From contig NZ_CP121247.1 of assembly GCF_029632765.1 (NCBI RefSeq), positions 1,951,623 to 2,015,622 of the forward strand: a DNA stretch of 64,000 nucleotides. Direction: 5' to 3'. Positions 25,958-35,495 of the stretch are shown piece by piece. The notes beneath the pieces are model-generated. The model worked only from the letters and a program-made list of their open reading frames with translations, had not been told where the DNA came from and ran no database searches. The translations under genes were made by a program, and so were the position numbers. Within the stretch, counting starts at the first letter, position 1. Each line of letters starts with the position of its first letter. This DNA is from Arcanobacterium wilhelmae (GTDB lineage: Bacteria; Actinomycetota; Actinomycetes; Actinomycetales; Actinomycetaceae).

Positions 25958-27478
25958 TCATTTCGAGTGATTTGCTTTCGGAACGTAAGGTACTAGTTCC
26001 CTTCGACCGTTACTTATATTACTAAGCGCCAGTGCACTACCCGCCACCTGGTCTTGCTGGTCAATCTGGGTCTGATTATGAACAACCCACCAATCGAAGT
26101 TCCAACCGTTCCCTTCTCGACTCGACCGCTCAGTACTTAATTCTTGAGTGTAAGCAGAGCCATGCAGATAGAGCGCGCGAGCAAGGGGATTGTCTCCTTC
26201 TGGGAGCGACTCATAGATGCCGCCATGACGCAAAACGTCGTACATCATCATAGGGTGTTCGATCAACATACTCGTCTTCACATTCATCATCTTCTCCAAA
26301 TCTGAACGAAGTTTGGCGTCTTTGATCTTCGAAAGGTCAATTGTGGCAGTCGTGACAAGCGTCTTCCGTTTTGTGTCGCGATCCCCAACCCCCGCGTCAG
26401 TAAATAGCTCACGAGAAGTGACCACACGCAGAGATATCGCCTTACCAGATTTATCCCAGACAGGCTCGACCATAAAACCCATATCAGCTGATGCCTCCGC
26501 AAATACTTGCGGAAGGTCTTTCGGCTTCGTTTTTATCGAAGTGCTACGACCGTTTTTCCCATTATGCGTGAGCTTTCCTTGGATTTTAGACTTGACTGAA
26601 GCCTCCGCCGCAGCACTCAACATACCCGATTCCATAGTCTTGAAATTCCCCGAATTTTTCTCTCTCAGCCAAGAAACTGAAGCGTCAACTTTCGCTTTTG
26701 CTACCGCTTTCGCCTCATAAGGAATTCCCACCTCAATTTCGACATTCTTGCCAATTTCCGCATTCTTAGTCAGGGAAGTGCCCTCGGGTGTCTTCAGTTC
26801 TAATTCGATGTCTGCACCAACTTTGCCTCGACCACCACGCCATTCCTGTCGGACATCGCTATGCCTATTAATAACCTCTTGAAGCTTCGAGGAATCAGGA
26901 TTCGCTTTGTAGTCTTTGTAAGCTTCCTCAACGTCGCTCAAACACCGAGAGTCTTCCGATTTACATTCAAGGACTTGCTGGGACACATAGCCACCACCGG
27001 CGGCCACATTCCCCTCAAGTTGCTGTTCGATAGCTTTAGTCTTTCCCAGCCCCGGGCCCAGCTCGAGTTCAACGCCCTTTCGCATGATATAGAGGAGAGT
27101 GGCCGATCCATCGCTATGACTCTCAAACCCAACCTCATCCGAGGATTTATAGTCCGCGGAGCCATTAATCACTCCCGTCTTCCCAGATAAGCCGCGAGTT
27201 GCACTATCTGTTGTTATTTCTTTATTTACAACAACTTTATCGGGCGCGAGATCCTCTGCAACGGATGTTGCACATACGGCGTTGTCGCCGGTGATGATAT
27301 TGGAGAGCATGCACCCGAGCTGGCGGCCAACGCCCGTCGCCGCAACCACCATCAAGGAAATAAGCAGCGCCGCAACAACAAACATGCCCACGTAGCCAAG
27401 CGCAGACGCACCACGCTCACCACGCCACGACACCACCCCACGCCACCCCCGGCAACTCGCTTCACCAATCACGAGCAT
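25958..27478 (-). CDS. Large protein with a Flp/TadE-like N-terminus
   Basis: A 506-residue protein whose residues 20-55 (WRGERGASALGYVGMFVVAA) closely resemble the Flp pilin encoded upstream (RRESGADALEYVGMFLVAA). It appears to be a prepilin with a cleavage site after RG, a membrane helix and a roughly 450-residue extracellular domain with four cysteines, many Lys/Glu, and long strands and helices. The +5 glutamate of true Flp pilins is replaced by Gly. I do not recognise the large domain. Its codons are AT-rich, unlike the neighbours. The gene starts 3 nt after the OmpA-like gene stop, so both are co-translated. Possible tip adhesin or minor pilin. Confidence 0.6.
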   Translation of the reverse strand: MLVIGEASCRGWRGVVSWRGERGASALGYVGMFVVAALLISLMVVAATGVGRQLGCMLSNIITGDNAVCATSVAEDLAPDKVVVNKEITTDSATRGLSGKTGVINGSADYKSSDEVGFESHSDGSATLLYIMRKGVELELGPGLGKTKAIEQQLEGNVAAGGGYVSQQVLECKSEDSRCLSDVEEAYKDYKANPDSSKLQEVINRHSDVRQEWRGGRGKVGADIELELKTPEGTSLTKNAEIGKNVEIEVGIPYEAKAVAKAKVDASVSWLREKNSGNFKTMESGMLSAAAEASVKSKIQGKLTHNGKNGRSTSIKTKPKDLPQVFAEASADMGFMVEPVWDKSGKAISLRVVTSRELFTDAGVGDRDTKRKTLVTTATIDLSKIKDAKLRSDLEKMMNVKTSMLIEHPMMMYDVLRHGGIYESLPEGDNPLARALYLHGSAYTQELSTERSSREGNGWNFDWWVVHNQTQIDQQDQVAGSALALSNISNGRRELVPYVPKANHSK

Positions 27479-27480
27479 GT

Positions 27481-29085
27481 TTACTTTCCACCCCAGCTGA
27501 TCGCTACGCGACGATTCAACGCACGCCCCTGCTCAGTATCATTCGACGCAACAGGCTCCTTCTCACCCTTACCACTCGCCGTAATCTCGACGCCAGGGAG
27601 GGCTTGACGTAGAACACCCGCAACAGCACTGGCTCGAGCCTCAGAAAGCTTTTGGTTATGAGCATCATCAGCCACAGAATCCGTATGACCCACAACCTCA
27701 ACCTTCGCCGTACCCGCAGCCTTAATCCGAGCAACAGCCCTATCAATAATCGCCTGAGCCTTACTTGTGAGTTCAGCCTGATCCGGAGCAAACAACACCG
27801 ACGCATCCAACTCCACACCCGAACCCGTCTCAGTCACAGCACCCTCAGACACCGCAAAATAAACATTGTCTACAGGCTGCTCAATAGCACCAATATTTCC
27901 AATTTTAGTTTTCTCATATGAAATAGATTCATCTATTTTTTTGAGCCGTTCAGGCGAGAAAGTAGCAGGATCTTGCCATCCCTCACCCAGCTTCACAAAA
28001 TCACCATGAGCAAGCTTCTTTCCCGCAGGGAACGAATCGCTAATCGGAACATCTTGAACGAGCTGATTATCAGAAAGCTCAATATCCACACTCGTCGTTG
28101 TTTTATCAACAAAAGGAAACAGTGCCCAACCCGTATACGCGAACTTATTCTCCGACACCTCAGAGGGCAAACTATCCGAGGGAGTGTTTAATTCATTCAC
28201 AGTCAAATGGTATTTCTTCGCCTGCATATCAAGGATAGAAAACCCCCGAGCAAGAGACAACCGCCAAGGGCTGGGGCGCCCAGCACCACTCGAGAACATC
28301 CCCAAATCGTCCAGCCCACGCGCCCCTTCAGGCAACACAATCGAATAATGCAACAACACACCACGATCCGTCCGAGTCAACCCATGAATCGTGGTGATCA
28401 GCCCATCCTTATGCTCGAAATTTGACACATCCAACGCCACATTACGCGCAAGAACCGGCACATCCGCCGTCCCCGTCGGAGCTTTCTCCGGACCACGGTC
28501 AACCTTGACCTTGACCGTCTGGTCACTCAACGGTGACACCACCTCCACCTCAGAAATACCCTTCGGCAACGGCGGATACGCCACAAAACTCGGACGCGGC
28601 TCAGCAAACATCGCAGTAGGCACAGCATCAACAACGCTCCCCGGCTTACCAGCGACTGAACTGTTTAGCGCTAGCGGATGGTATATTTTCCCATCGGCAC
28701 GCAAAACGGGAGCATCATCATAACTCAACCGATCTCCGACATAATTATCCACACTTGGATGCGTAAAAGCGAGATTCACCCGTGTCGAATTCTCACCGGC
28801 CCGTACAGAGTAAACATGGATCTTCCCACCATTAAAACTTCTCTTCCTGCCCTCAGCCTTCGTGATCTCCATCGACCCCACAGGCTCTTCCAACTTCGGC
28901 AAATCAGAGCGCACCAACGCCGTCGCCGCCCCCGCATCCAACGCGCCACCAGCCTCGGAAGAGGCAGAACCCGAAGCAACAACAGCACTGCCGGACCCTT
29001 TCGAGCTAGCCCCTGCAGAACATCCTGCAATAAGTGCGGCTACCGCAACTCCTGTACATAACGCTAATTTCAACCGCTTTACCAT
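27481..29085 (-). CDS. OmpA-domain lipoprotein in the Tad locus
   Basis: A 534-residue predicted lipoprotein with lipobox LIAGC (cysteine about 22). The middle part (residues about 60-400) is a beta-rich region I do not recognise. The last 110 residues form an OmpA C-terminal domain with LFAPDQAELTSKAQ, the VVGHTDSVADDAHNQKLSEA core and RALNRRVAI. The domain binds peptidoglycan and would tether the protein, and perhaps the pilus, to the wall. It follows flp by 100 nt. Confidence 0.8.
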   Translation of the reverse strand: MVKRLKLALCTGVAVAALIAGCSAGASSKGSGSAVVASGSASSEAGGALDAGAATALVRSDLPKLEEPVGSMEITKAEGRKRSFNGGKIHVYSVRAGENSTRVNLAFTHPSVDNYVGDRLSYDDAPVLRADGKIYHPLALNSSVAGKPGSVVDAVPTAMFAEPRPSFVAYPPLPKGISEVEVVSPLSDQTVKVKVDRGPEKAPTGTADVPVLARNVALDVSNFEHKDGLITTIHGLTRTDRGVLLHYSIVLPEGARGLDDLGMFSSGAGRPSPWRLSLARGFSILDMQAKKYHLTVNELNTPSDSLPSEVSENKFAYTGWALFPFVDKTTTSVDIELSDNQLVQDVPISDSFPAGKKLAHGDFVKLGEGWQDPATFSPERLKKIDESISYEKTKIGNIGAIEQPVDNVYFAVSEGAVTETGSGVELDASVLFAPDQAELTSKAQAIIDRAVARIKAAGTAKVEVVGHTDSVADDAHNQKLSEARASAVAGVLRQALPGVEITASGKGEKEPVASNDTEQGRALNRRVAISWGGK

Positions 29086-29185
29086 CTTCCACCTTCACGA
29101 GCAGATGACTAAGTTCATTAATACGTACGGCGGTGCCCATCAAAATCAAATCTCCGTAGACACCGCCGCATGTAATAGCTGCTAC

Positions 29186-29416
29186 TTATTTCGCGCCTAT
29201 ACCCTTGACAGCATCTGTGATCTTACTAACTAGAGACTTACCGATCTCCGTGTCCACAGCGGTAATAATCGCAGCAACAATCGCCGCTGCAACGAGGAAC
29301 ATACCGACATATTCGAGAGCGTCGGCGCCGCTCTCTCGGCGGGCTTCCAAGCGATCTAGCAGGGAATTCTTTGCAATGGTGGCCTTCACCGAAGCACGAA
29401 TAAGAGCGTTATTCAT
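29186..29416 (-). CDS. flp: Flp-type major pilin
   Basis: A 76-residue prepilin, the presumed structural subunit of the Tad pilus. After a 30-residue basic leader it has the processing motif ESG/ADALEY (cleavage after G, E at +5, Y at +6), then a hydrophobic helix VGMFLVAAAIVAAIITAV and a short polar end. ATG 29416 is preceded by GGAGG; the longer frame upstream has no start signal. It is first in the minus-strand arm, ahead of the OmpA-like, large pilin-like, lipoprotein, tadG-like and tadV genes. Confidence 0.88.
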   Translation of the reverse strand: MNNALIRASVKATIAKNSLLDRLEARRESGADALEYVGMFLVAAAIVAAIITAVDTEIGKSLVSKITDAVKGIGAK

Positions 29417-29506
29417 ATAACACCTCCAAGGATTGAAAACAGTCGCAGCATCACGTTTCCGCTCTACCGCATCTTGCACTGGCACAGTAGCACTAATCCG
29501 CCGAAC

Positions 29507-29537
29507 AATATAAAGAAGAATCAAAAATAATTGTCAC
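29507..29537 (-). promoter_or_regulatory. Putative flp promoter
   Basis: On the minus strand TATATT (29507-29512) with GTGACA/TGACAA about 18-19 nt upstream, some 90 nt before the flp start, in an AT-rich divergent region between the two Tad arms. Weak match. Confidence 0.3.
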
Positions 29538-29671
29538 ACAACGGATCTGCCAGGCAATTTCGAAATAATTACAGGCGGCACACAAGAAACACTCAGACTG
29601 ATGCGTAATATATGTACGAAGCGCATCTCATGCGTTCATACTCTTGCACACTCACCAGTGAGAGAAAGCGA

Positions 29672-30493
29672 ATGTCAGCGGATCTACTTACATCACCAAT
29701 TCACCACTCCCAAATATCAGACTTTCCAGTCTGGATGAGTGGAGAATCACAACACCCATTCACGGTATTGAACACCACACAGTCACGGTATTCAGCCATG
29801 GTGGGGGCAAACAGCGCACTCCCGCTCCTCGCCTATATCCAGCAACAACACCTCCCACGGATCATTCTTCTCTATAGCGCGCACCAATCAGTTCCCGCAC
29901 ACTACGTTGCGTCGATTCTCGAAACACAGCTCACACACGTAGACATCGTCTTCCTCAAAACCCGCACGCCAGCGTCGACGTCGCTGACTTTCCTTAACCA
30001 CGCACTCGATTGCGCAACGAGCACAACACAGGCACTCGACTACTACAACCAAATCGCCAGCTCAAGCATCTCCGGAACGCTCACTCGATCGTTGTTCCAC
30101 AAGGCAGACCACGGGTTCAACGTTCCCACCCTGCTGAAGTCACTCGTCTTTCGCAAGCACGTCATCCTCAACGGCCCGCCACAACAAATCCAAAGCGCAT
30201 CCCAAGTTTTAGCGTCCGTTGATCCGTCGCGTGTCACGCTCACCTACTACACACACGACTCGGCACTTCCGGCTGCCTACCGACAATTCATCCAATCGTT
30301 CCCGAATTCGCGTCAGCTCCCCGCCGTCGCGGAACACAACCAGCGCAACACAACTCTCGAATTCTTCATCGTCGGACCGGAACCACTCAAATTACGCCAG
30401 CCGATCGCACAGTGCCCCCGCTGCCATCACGCTCTCTACAGCGAATACTGTCCCATCTGTCACACACGCCCACACCCACGTCGGAGGTCATGA
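29672..30493 (+). CDS. Tad-locus protein with C-terminal zinc ribbon, function unknown
   Basis: A 273-residue protein I cannot assign to a standard Tad component. Residues about 45-130 look like a Rossmann-type alternation of strands and helices (PRIILLYSAH, then DIVFLKT). The C-terminus has a zinc-ribbon pattern CPRCH...YCPICH followed by a basic end. I prefer ATG 29672 (preceded by GAGAG) to 29612. It is first in the plus-strand arm and overlaps the cpaB start (ATGA), so it belongs to the pilus operon. Possible nucleotide-sensing regulator; that is speculation. Confidence 0.6.
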   Translation: MSADLLTSPIHHSQISDFPVWMSGESQHPFTVLNTTQSRYSAMVGANSALPLLAYIQQQHLPRIILLYSAHQSVPAHYVASILETQLTHVDIVFLKTRTPASTSLTFLNHALDCATSTTQALDYYNQIASSSISGTLTRSLFHKADHGFNVPTLLKSLVFRKHVILNGPPQQIQSASQVLASVDPSRVTLTYYTHDSALPAAYRQFIQSFPNSRQLPAVAEHNQRNTTLEFFIVGPEPLKLRQPIAQCPRCHHALYSEYCPICHTRPHPRRRS

Positions 30494-31255
30494 GCACATA
30501 CTGAACCGTGCACGAAGCCAACAATCCGAGAAAAACCCTCGGAAAGTCAAAGGCATCCTTTTCCTTATACTCGCCGCCGTGCTCGCCGCGCTGGTGTTCG
30601 GGGCTATGTCGATCTACGTCAAAACAATCCAATCGCAGGTCGGCGATTTCATCACCATCTACGAAGCCAAAGACGAAATCCCGCCGTTCACCTCCCTCGA
30701 CGAAACACTCCTCGCTAAAAAGCGCGTCCGCAAACGTTGGGCATCGGAAAGCGCCCAGGTATCACTCAACGCACTCCAAGGCCGGCGCATCGGATTCACG
30801 GTTGAGGCTGGCACAACGATTAGCGCGACATGCTCGTTCCCAACTCTGACATTGACCCGAACGAACGCGAAATCGCGATCAACGTCGATTCAGTGACCGG
30901 CATCGCCGGCCGCATCCACACAGGCGACCACGTTGACGTCTACGCCGTTTTCGGCGACGTTCCCGGCCTGACAAAACAGGTACAAGTGATCGCTCGCGAT
31001 ATCCGCGTGGTCTCCGTCAAAGGCGAAAAGACAGTACAGGCCGAAAAATCCGGCAATGTCTCCGAACAGAACGTCATCCCCGTCACCGTCGCGGTTCCAA
31101 CGAACACCGCACTCGCAATCACATACGCAGCGAATTTCGCGAAAGAAGTCCGCCTCGTTGGGCTCCCTCAAGACGGAGTCATTAACCGCAAGGGCGACAA
31201 GAGCCTATTCGACGCCCAAAATCTCGGTGGCAAAAAAGTGGAGGAACACCGCTAA
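30490..31255 (+). pseudogene. cpaB: cpaB/rcpC-like pilus assembly gene, frameshifted
   Basis: Membrane-anchored SAF-domain protein of Tad systems, split in two frames. The first part (to about 30825) has a membrane helix (GILFLILAAVLAALVFG) and a SAF start ending VEAGTTISA. The second (from about 30828) continues DMLVPNSDIDPNEREIAINVD and runs to the stop at 31255. A single missing base near 30823-30827 explains the break (GCN GAC ATG). The ATG at 30490 hits a stop after four codons, and the coding frame has no ATG or GTG nearby, only CTG 30501, so the start may be damaged too. Either the gene is inactive or the assembly lost bases here. Confidence 0.75.
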
Positions 31256-32874
31256 TGTACAAAGCGATCATTGCCGTTACTGACACACATGTTGAATCCG
31301 ACCTTCGCGGCATGCTCAGCGAAATCGCGAGCGTGGGGATCGCAGGGATGGCGAAAACCCCTGGCGAATTACGCGATTACTCCCAGCGTTTCCAGCCCGA
31401 CCTCCTCTTCGTTCCCGAGATCTTCGGATCCGCACCCAGCCTCCCGCTCGTCAAGGAACTGGCAATCCGCCACCCCGCCACTGCGATCATCGTCCTGTCA
31501 CAAGACCGCACGGAAACCGCGCTCGTCAAGGCACTCGAAGCGGGCGCGAAATCGGTAGTGAGCTTCCCCATCGGCTACGAGGATTTCCGGTACAAAGTGA
31601 ACACAGCGCTCGACTGGTCATCGCAAATGCGCGAAGTGATTCACGGCGCCACCGAAACCTCCGCCCGATCTCGCGGGCGAATCCTCACACTCACCGGCGC
31701 CAAGGGCGGGGTAGGAACCACCACACTCGCCACTCACATCGTGACAAGCATCATCAACGATTACCCAAACCTCAGCGTGTGCCTCGTTGACCTGGATCTC
31801 GAGAAAGGTGACGTCTCCTCAGCACTCGACGTCAAGCACACCACCTCAATCGCCGATCTCGCAATCGTCTACAAGGATCTGTCCTCGGCCACTGTGCTGG
31901 ACGCGGTGATCGACCACGAAAGCGGCGCGCATCTCCTTCTCGCACCCAGCGACGTACGCCAAACGGAGCTGATCTCCCCTGAAGCAATTCGCACCATCCT
32001 CGCGTTACTGCGCCAAGAGTTCGACGTCATCGTCGTCGACGCCGGCGGATACGTTTCGCCCGCCCAAGCAACGGCAATCGAGGTTGGCGACGTCGTCGCT
32101 ACCGTCACCACTGCCGACGTCCTGTCGATCCGCACGATGAAAAAACGCGTTTTCGCATGGGAAAATCTCGGGGTCTGCCAGGAACGCGAGCTCAAGGTGA
32201 TCGTGAACAAGACCGACCGGGGTTCGTCGTTTCCCGTCGAATCGGTGGAGAAGCTCACCAGCGCAGCTGTGCTCGCGCAGCGGATCCCGCTCAGTGCGCG
32301 CACGATCGAGCCGGCGCTCGTCAGCCGAGATCCTCACGCCGTCACCGACACGAACTGGTGGAAGTTAATTGCAAACATCCGCAACTCCCTCTTCGACACG
32401 CACCTGCGCACGCTCAGCCTGTCGGCGTCCGGGCACGCTCGCACCGACGGTCTTCCCGACGCCGGAACACCGGTTGCGTTCAACACCAACCGCCAGCCCC
32501 GACGTCGGTGGCTTAGCCGGGTGCAGAACCAAACGAGCGAGTCCGGCGCCATCTCCCTCGAATTCGCGGGAGTATTCACAGTCTTTCTCATGCTCCTTGC
32601 CGTCCTGTGGCAAGGAGTGGTCGCCGGCGTCTCGCACCTGTGGCTTGCCCAAGCCGCAACAGAGAGCACGCGCGAATACGCGATCTCTCAAAGCGTGGGC
32701 CGGGCCGAGGCAGCGGCCCGCAACACAATGCCAACCGCATTTGCCGACCATCTGTCCGTCACACAACTCGGCGCCGGCGCCCACGGGCAAAAGCTGAAAA
32801 TTCAGATCAATTTGCCGCGCTCCATGTCTTTTATCCAGACGTTCAGCACCGAACGCGACGTCGTCACGGAGTAA
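31255..32874 (+). CDS. tadZ: TadZ/CpaE ATPase fused to a TadE-type pseudopilin
   Basis: A 539-residue fusion. Residues 1 to about 125 form a receiver-like domain, and about 140-385 a MinD/ParA-type ATPase with the deviant Walker A AKGGVGTTT near 148 and VDLDLEKGD. TadZ normally localises the pilus machine at the pole. After a linker (residues about 395-425, containing two copies of the dispersed decamer) comes a complete TadE-like unit: ESG/AISLEFAG at about 430, a membrane helix and a short extracellular end. Normally these are two genes. ATG 31255 overlaps the cpaB stop. If the peptidase cuts after G, the two halves would separate. Confidence 0.82.
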   Translation: MYKAIIAVTDTHVESDLRGMLSEIASVGIAGMAKTPGELRDYSQRFQPDLLFVPEIFGSAPSLPLVKELAIRHPATAIIVLSQDRTETALVKALEAGAKSVVSFPIGYEDFRYKVNTALDWSSQMREVIHGATETSARSRGRILTLTGAKGGVGTTTLATHIVTSIINDYPNLSVCLVDLDLEKGDVSSALDVKHTTSIADLAIVYKDLSSATVLDAVIDHESGAHLLLAPSDVRQTELISPEAIRTILALLRQEFDVIVVDAGGYVSPAQATAIEVGDVVATVTTADVLSIRTMKKRVFAWENLGVCQERELKVIVNKTDRGSSFPVESVEKLTSAAVLAQRIPLSARTIEPALVSRDPHAVTDTNWWKLIANIRNSLFDTHLRTLSLSASGHARTDGLPDAGTPVAFNTNRQPRRRWLSRVQNQTSESGAISLEFAGVFTVFLMLLAVLWQGVVAGVSHLWLAQAATESTREYAISQSVGRAEAAARNTMPTAFADHLSVTQLGAGAHGQKLKIQINLPRSMSFIQTFSTERDVVTE

Positions 32875-32880
32875 AACGCG

Positions 32881-33249
32881 ATGAGGAAATCAATCAAATC
32901 CGCCACACGAAAAAGCCGCGAGCGCGGAGCATCGTCCCTCGAATTCGTCGGCACATTCATCGGGTTGCTCCTCGCAACGCTCGTCGTCATCCAGCTTGGG
33001 ATTGCGGGATGGGCGATCATGCACGTCACCGACGCCACACGCGACGGCGCGCGCCTCACCGCCATCGGCCACAACGGCGAATTGTTTATCTCGAGCAGAC
33101 TTCCGAACTCAATCGCCATAACACGCATCGAATGTTCCTCGAACACCACCGAAGCGCGATGCGTTGTGCGCGCAAAAGTTCCCTCTCTCCTTCCCCAGGT
33201 TTCGTTCGGTGAATTCACTCGCACCGTAACGATGCCGCAACTGCACTAG
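32881..33249 (+). CDS. tadE: TadE-type pseudopilin
   Basis: A 122-residue minor pilin with a basic leader, processing site RERG/ASSLEF, a membrane helix (VGTFIGLLLATLVVIQLGIAG) and a short extracellular part containing two cysteines (IECSSN, ARCVV). It follows the TadZ-TadE fusion by 6 nt, so the locus encodes two TadE units in a row. Confidence 0.83.
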   Translation: MRKSIKSATRKSRERGASSLEFVGTFIGLLLATLVVIQLGIAGWAIMHVTDATRDGARLTAIGHNGELFISSRLPNSIAITRIECSSNTTEARCVVRAKVPSLLPQVSFGEFTRTVTMPQLH

Positions 33250-33258
33250 GACTCATTC

Positions 33259-34572
33259 ATGTCAGCACGTAGCTACCAGACCTTCGTCGGGAAAAACCAG
33301 ATCGTTAGCACACGGCCCGACAACACCGAATCAGAAAACCTTGTCACCACCTTTCACCGCATGCTCCTGAGCGAAGTAGATCTTCGCGAGCTGAGCAAAC
33401 TCGAAGTAAATCAGAGGCGTGCACGCCTCGAGCGCGTCCTCGCCCATCTCGTCTCACGCGAAGGGGTGATTCTCTCCACCTCGGAGCGAACACGGCTGAT
33501 TCGCCGAGTTGTTGACGACACGGTGGGCCTGGGCGCTCTCGAACCGATCTTGAACGACTCAACCGACAGCGAAATCATGGTGAATGGACCCGACACCATC
33601 TATGTGGAACGCGCCGGCGTGCTCCAACGCTGGGAGGGGTCCTTCGCGAACGACGAACAGCTGCGCCTCACGATCGACCGCATCGTCTCCGCCGTCAACC
33701 GCCGAGTTGACGAGTCGAACCCAATGGTCGACGCCCGCCTCCCAGCCGATGCCCGCCTGCCGCGAGGCGCGCGAGTCAACGTGATCCTCCCGCCGCTGTC
33801 GCTCAACGGCCCCATCATCGCGATCCGCCTGTTCCCCGAGGCGATTTCCTTAGCGAAACTCATCGAATGGGGCTCGCTCAACCGCATGACCGCCCACTTC
33901 CTGGAAATCTGCGTCAAAGCGCGTCTCAACATCGTCGTCTCGGGCGGAACCGGATCCGGCAAAACAACGATGCTCAACGCCCTGTCCTCCTTCATCGGTC
34001 ACGGCGAACGAATCATCACCGTTGAGGACGCCGCCGAGCTGAGCCTCGACCAGCCGCACACGATTCGCCTCGAAACCCGCCCCGCCAACGTCGAAGGAAA
34101 AGGCGCCGTCACAATCCGCGACCTCGTCCGCAACGCGCTGCGCATGCGGCCGGACAGAATCGTCGTCCGCGAGTGCCGCGGAGGCGAAGCCCTGGACATG
34201 CTGCAAGCGATGAACACCGGCCACGAAGGGTCCCTCACAACCGTTCACGCCAACTCCGTGACCGACGCCCTCGGCCGGCTCGAAACCCTCGCCTCGATGT
34301 CCGACGTCGACATCCCCTTCGAAACGGTGCACTCGCAGGTCAACTCCGCGATCGACGTCATCGTCCAACTCGAGCGCGCCTCCGACGGGCGCCGGCGCGT
34401 CACCAACGTCAGCTACATCGATTCCGACGGTAGCGCAGAATTCCACGCCGTCCCCATCGGGACATGGGAACGCACGCCGCTCTGCGAGGGGTTCATCACG
34501 CAGCCGATCCCGGAACAACTCCGCGAACGTCTCCTCCTCGTGGAACCGGAACTCGACAGTTGGTGGAAATGA
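33259..34572 (+). CDS. tadA: Tad secretion ATPase
   Basis: Hexameric type II/IV secretion ATPase (437 residues) that drives pilus assembly. Walker [10 protein letters not shown] lies near 231-239, preceded by NIVVS; the Asp box [11 protein letters not shown] and the His box ([16 protein letters not shown]) follow. The N-terminal domain has the CpaF features [15 protein letters not shown] and [10 protein letters not shown]. The length is usual for the family. The stop overlaps the tadB start by 4 nt. Confidence 0.92.
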   Translation: MSARSYQTFVGKNQIVSTRPDNTESENLVTTFHRMLLSEVDLRELSKLEVNQRRARLERVLAHLVSREGVILSTSERTRLIRRVVDDTVGLGALEPILNDSTDSEIMVNGPDTIYVERAGVLQRWEGSFANDEQLRLTIDRIVSAVNRRVDESNPMVDARLPADARLPRGARVNVILPPLSLNGPIIAIRLFPEAISLAKLIEWGSLNRMTAHFLEICVKARLNIVVSGGTGSGKTTMLNALSSFIGHGERIITVEDAAELSLDQPHTIRLETRPANVEGKGAVTIRDLVRNALRMRPDRIVVRECRGGEALDMLQAMNTGHEGSLTTVHANSVTDALGRLETLASMSDVDIPFETVHSQVNSAIDVIVQLERASDGRRRVTNVSYIDSDGSAEFHAVPIGTWERTPLCEGFITQPIPEQLRERLLLVEPELDSWWK

Positions 34573-35495
34573 TGGTAATCCTCCTTTCGCTTGCCATCAC
34601 GGGCATACTTCTGCTGGCCACCCTCGGCATCTACCAGTTCATCGCGCTCGTTTTCGACCGAATGTCCGCGATCTCCGCGGCCACGATCGTTGACACTTCG
34701 GGATCACCAACCGTATATCAGGTGATCAACAAGCGCCTCGAACGCACCAAGCTCGGGGCCTACATCGGCATCGAACTCGAACGCGCGGGCTCGCGGCGCA
34801 CCATCGTCGACGTCGTCGCCGCCGCCATCGGGCTGACCATCGTTTTTACGGCAACCATTTGGGTGCTCCTCGCTCCAACTCTCGCCGTGCTCGGGCTCGG
34901 CGCAGCTGTAATGACGATTCGCCTGTTTCTTCAACGCCAGCAGCAGCGCCGGCTGACGAAAATCATCGCGCAAATGCCCGAAACGGCGCGCGTGCTCGCG
35001 AATGCCTCGCAGGCCGGGCTTTCCCTTGCCACGGCGATCGAATTCACCGCTTCCGAGATTTCTGAACCCTCACGTAGCGAGATGCAGAAGATCGCCGACC
35101 GCCTCACATTCGGCGTTTCGGCCGAGGACGCCCTCGAGGAGTTCCAGCAGCGCATCGGCTCCCGCGAAGTCGGGCTGCTGATTTCTACCCTCATCGTGTC
35201 GGCGCGATCCGGGGGTCACCTCGTTTCCGCGCTCCACGATATTTCGATGAGCCTCGAGCAGCGCAAAGAGATCCGTCGCCAAATGAACACGATCCTGTCC
35301 GAATCGAAGACGACGGCGAATTTCCTGGTGCTCGTCGGTATCGTCGCGCTACTCGTTATCAACCTGATGTACCCCGGGACTGTCCAAAAAATGACGACAA
35401 ATATTATCGGCATCGTCGCGCTGCTGGTGAGCGGCGGGCTGTTCGCGTTCGGCTGGGTACTGATCCAAAGGATGGCGCGAATCGATGCTGAGTAA
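34569..35495 (+). CDS. tadB: Tad inner-membrane platform protein TadB
   Basis: A 308-residue protein of the GspF/TadB family with three to four membrane helices: one at the N-terminus, one or two around 90-120 and two at the C-terminus. The cytoplasmic domain reads QMPETARVLANASQAGLSLATAI and EVGLLISTLIVSARSGGHL in pieces. It forms the rotor platform with TadC above the ATPase. ATG 34569 overlaps the tadA stop and the end overlaps tadC by 11 nt. Confidence 0.87.
   Translation: MMVILLSLAITGILLLATLGIYQFIALVFDRMSAISAATIVDTSGSPTVYQVINKRLERTKLGAYIGIELERAGSRRTIVDVVAAAIGLTIVFTATIWVLLAPTLAVLGLGAAVMTIRLFLQRQQQRRLTKIIAQMPETARVLANASQAGLSLATAIEFTASEISEPSRSEMQKIADRLTFGVSAEDALEEFQQRIGSREVGLLISTLIVSARSGGHLVSALHDISMSLEQRKEIRRQMNTILSESKTTANFLVLVGIVALLVINLMYPGTVQKMTTNIIGIVALLVSGGLFAFGWVLIQRMARIDAE

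Noticed and set aside
30508..30849. Alternative 113-codon start for cpaB at GTG 30508
   Set aside because: It is in a different frame from the membrane helix and SAF region and has a Ser/Arg-rich product.
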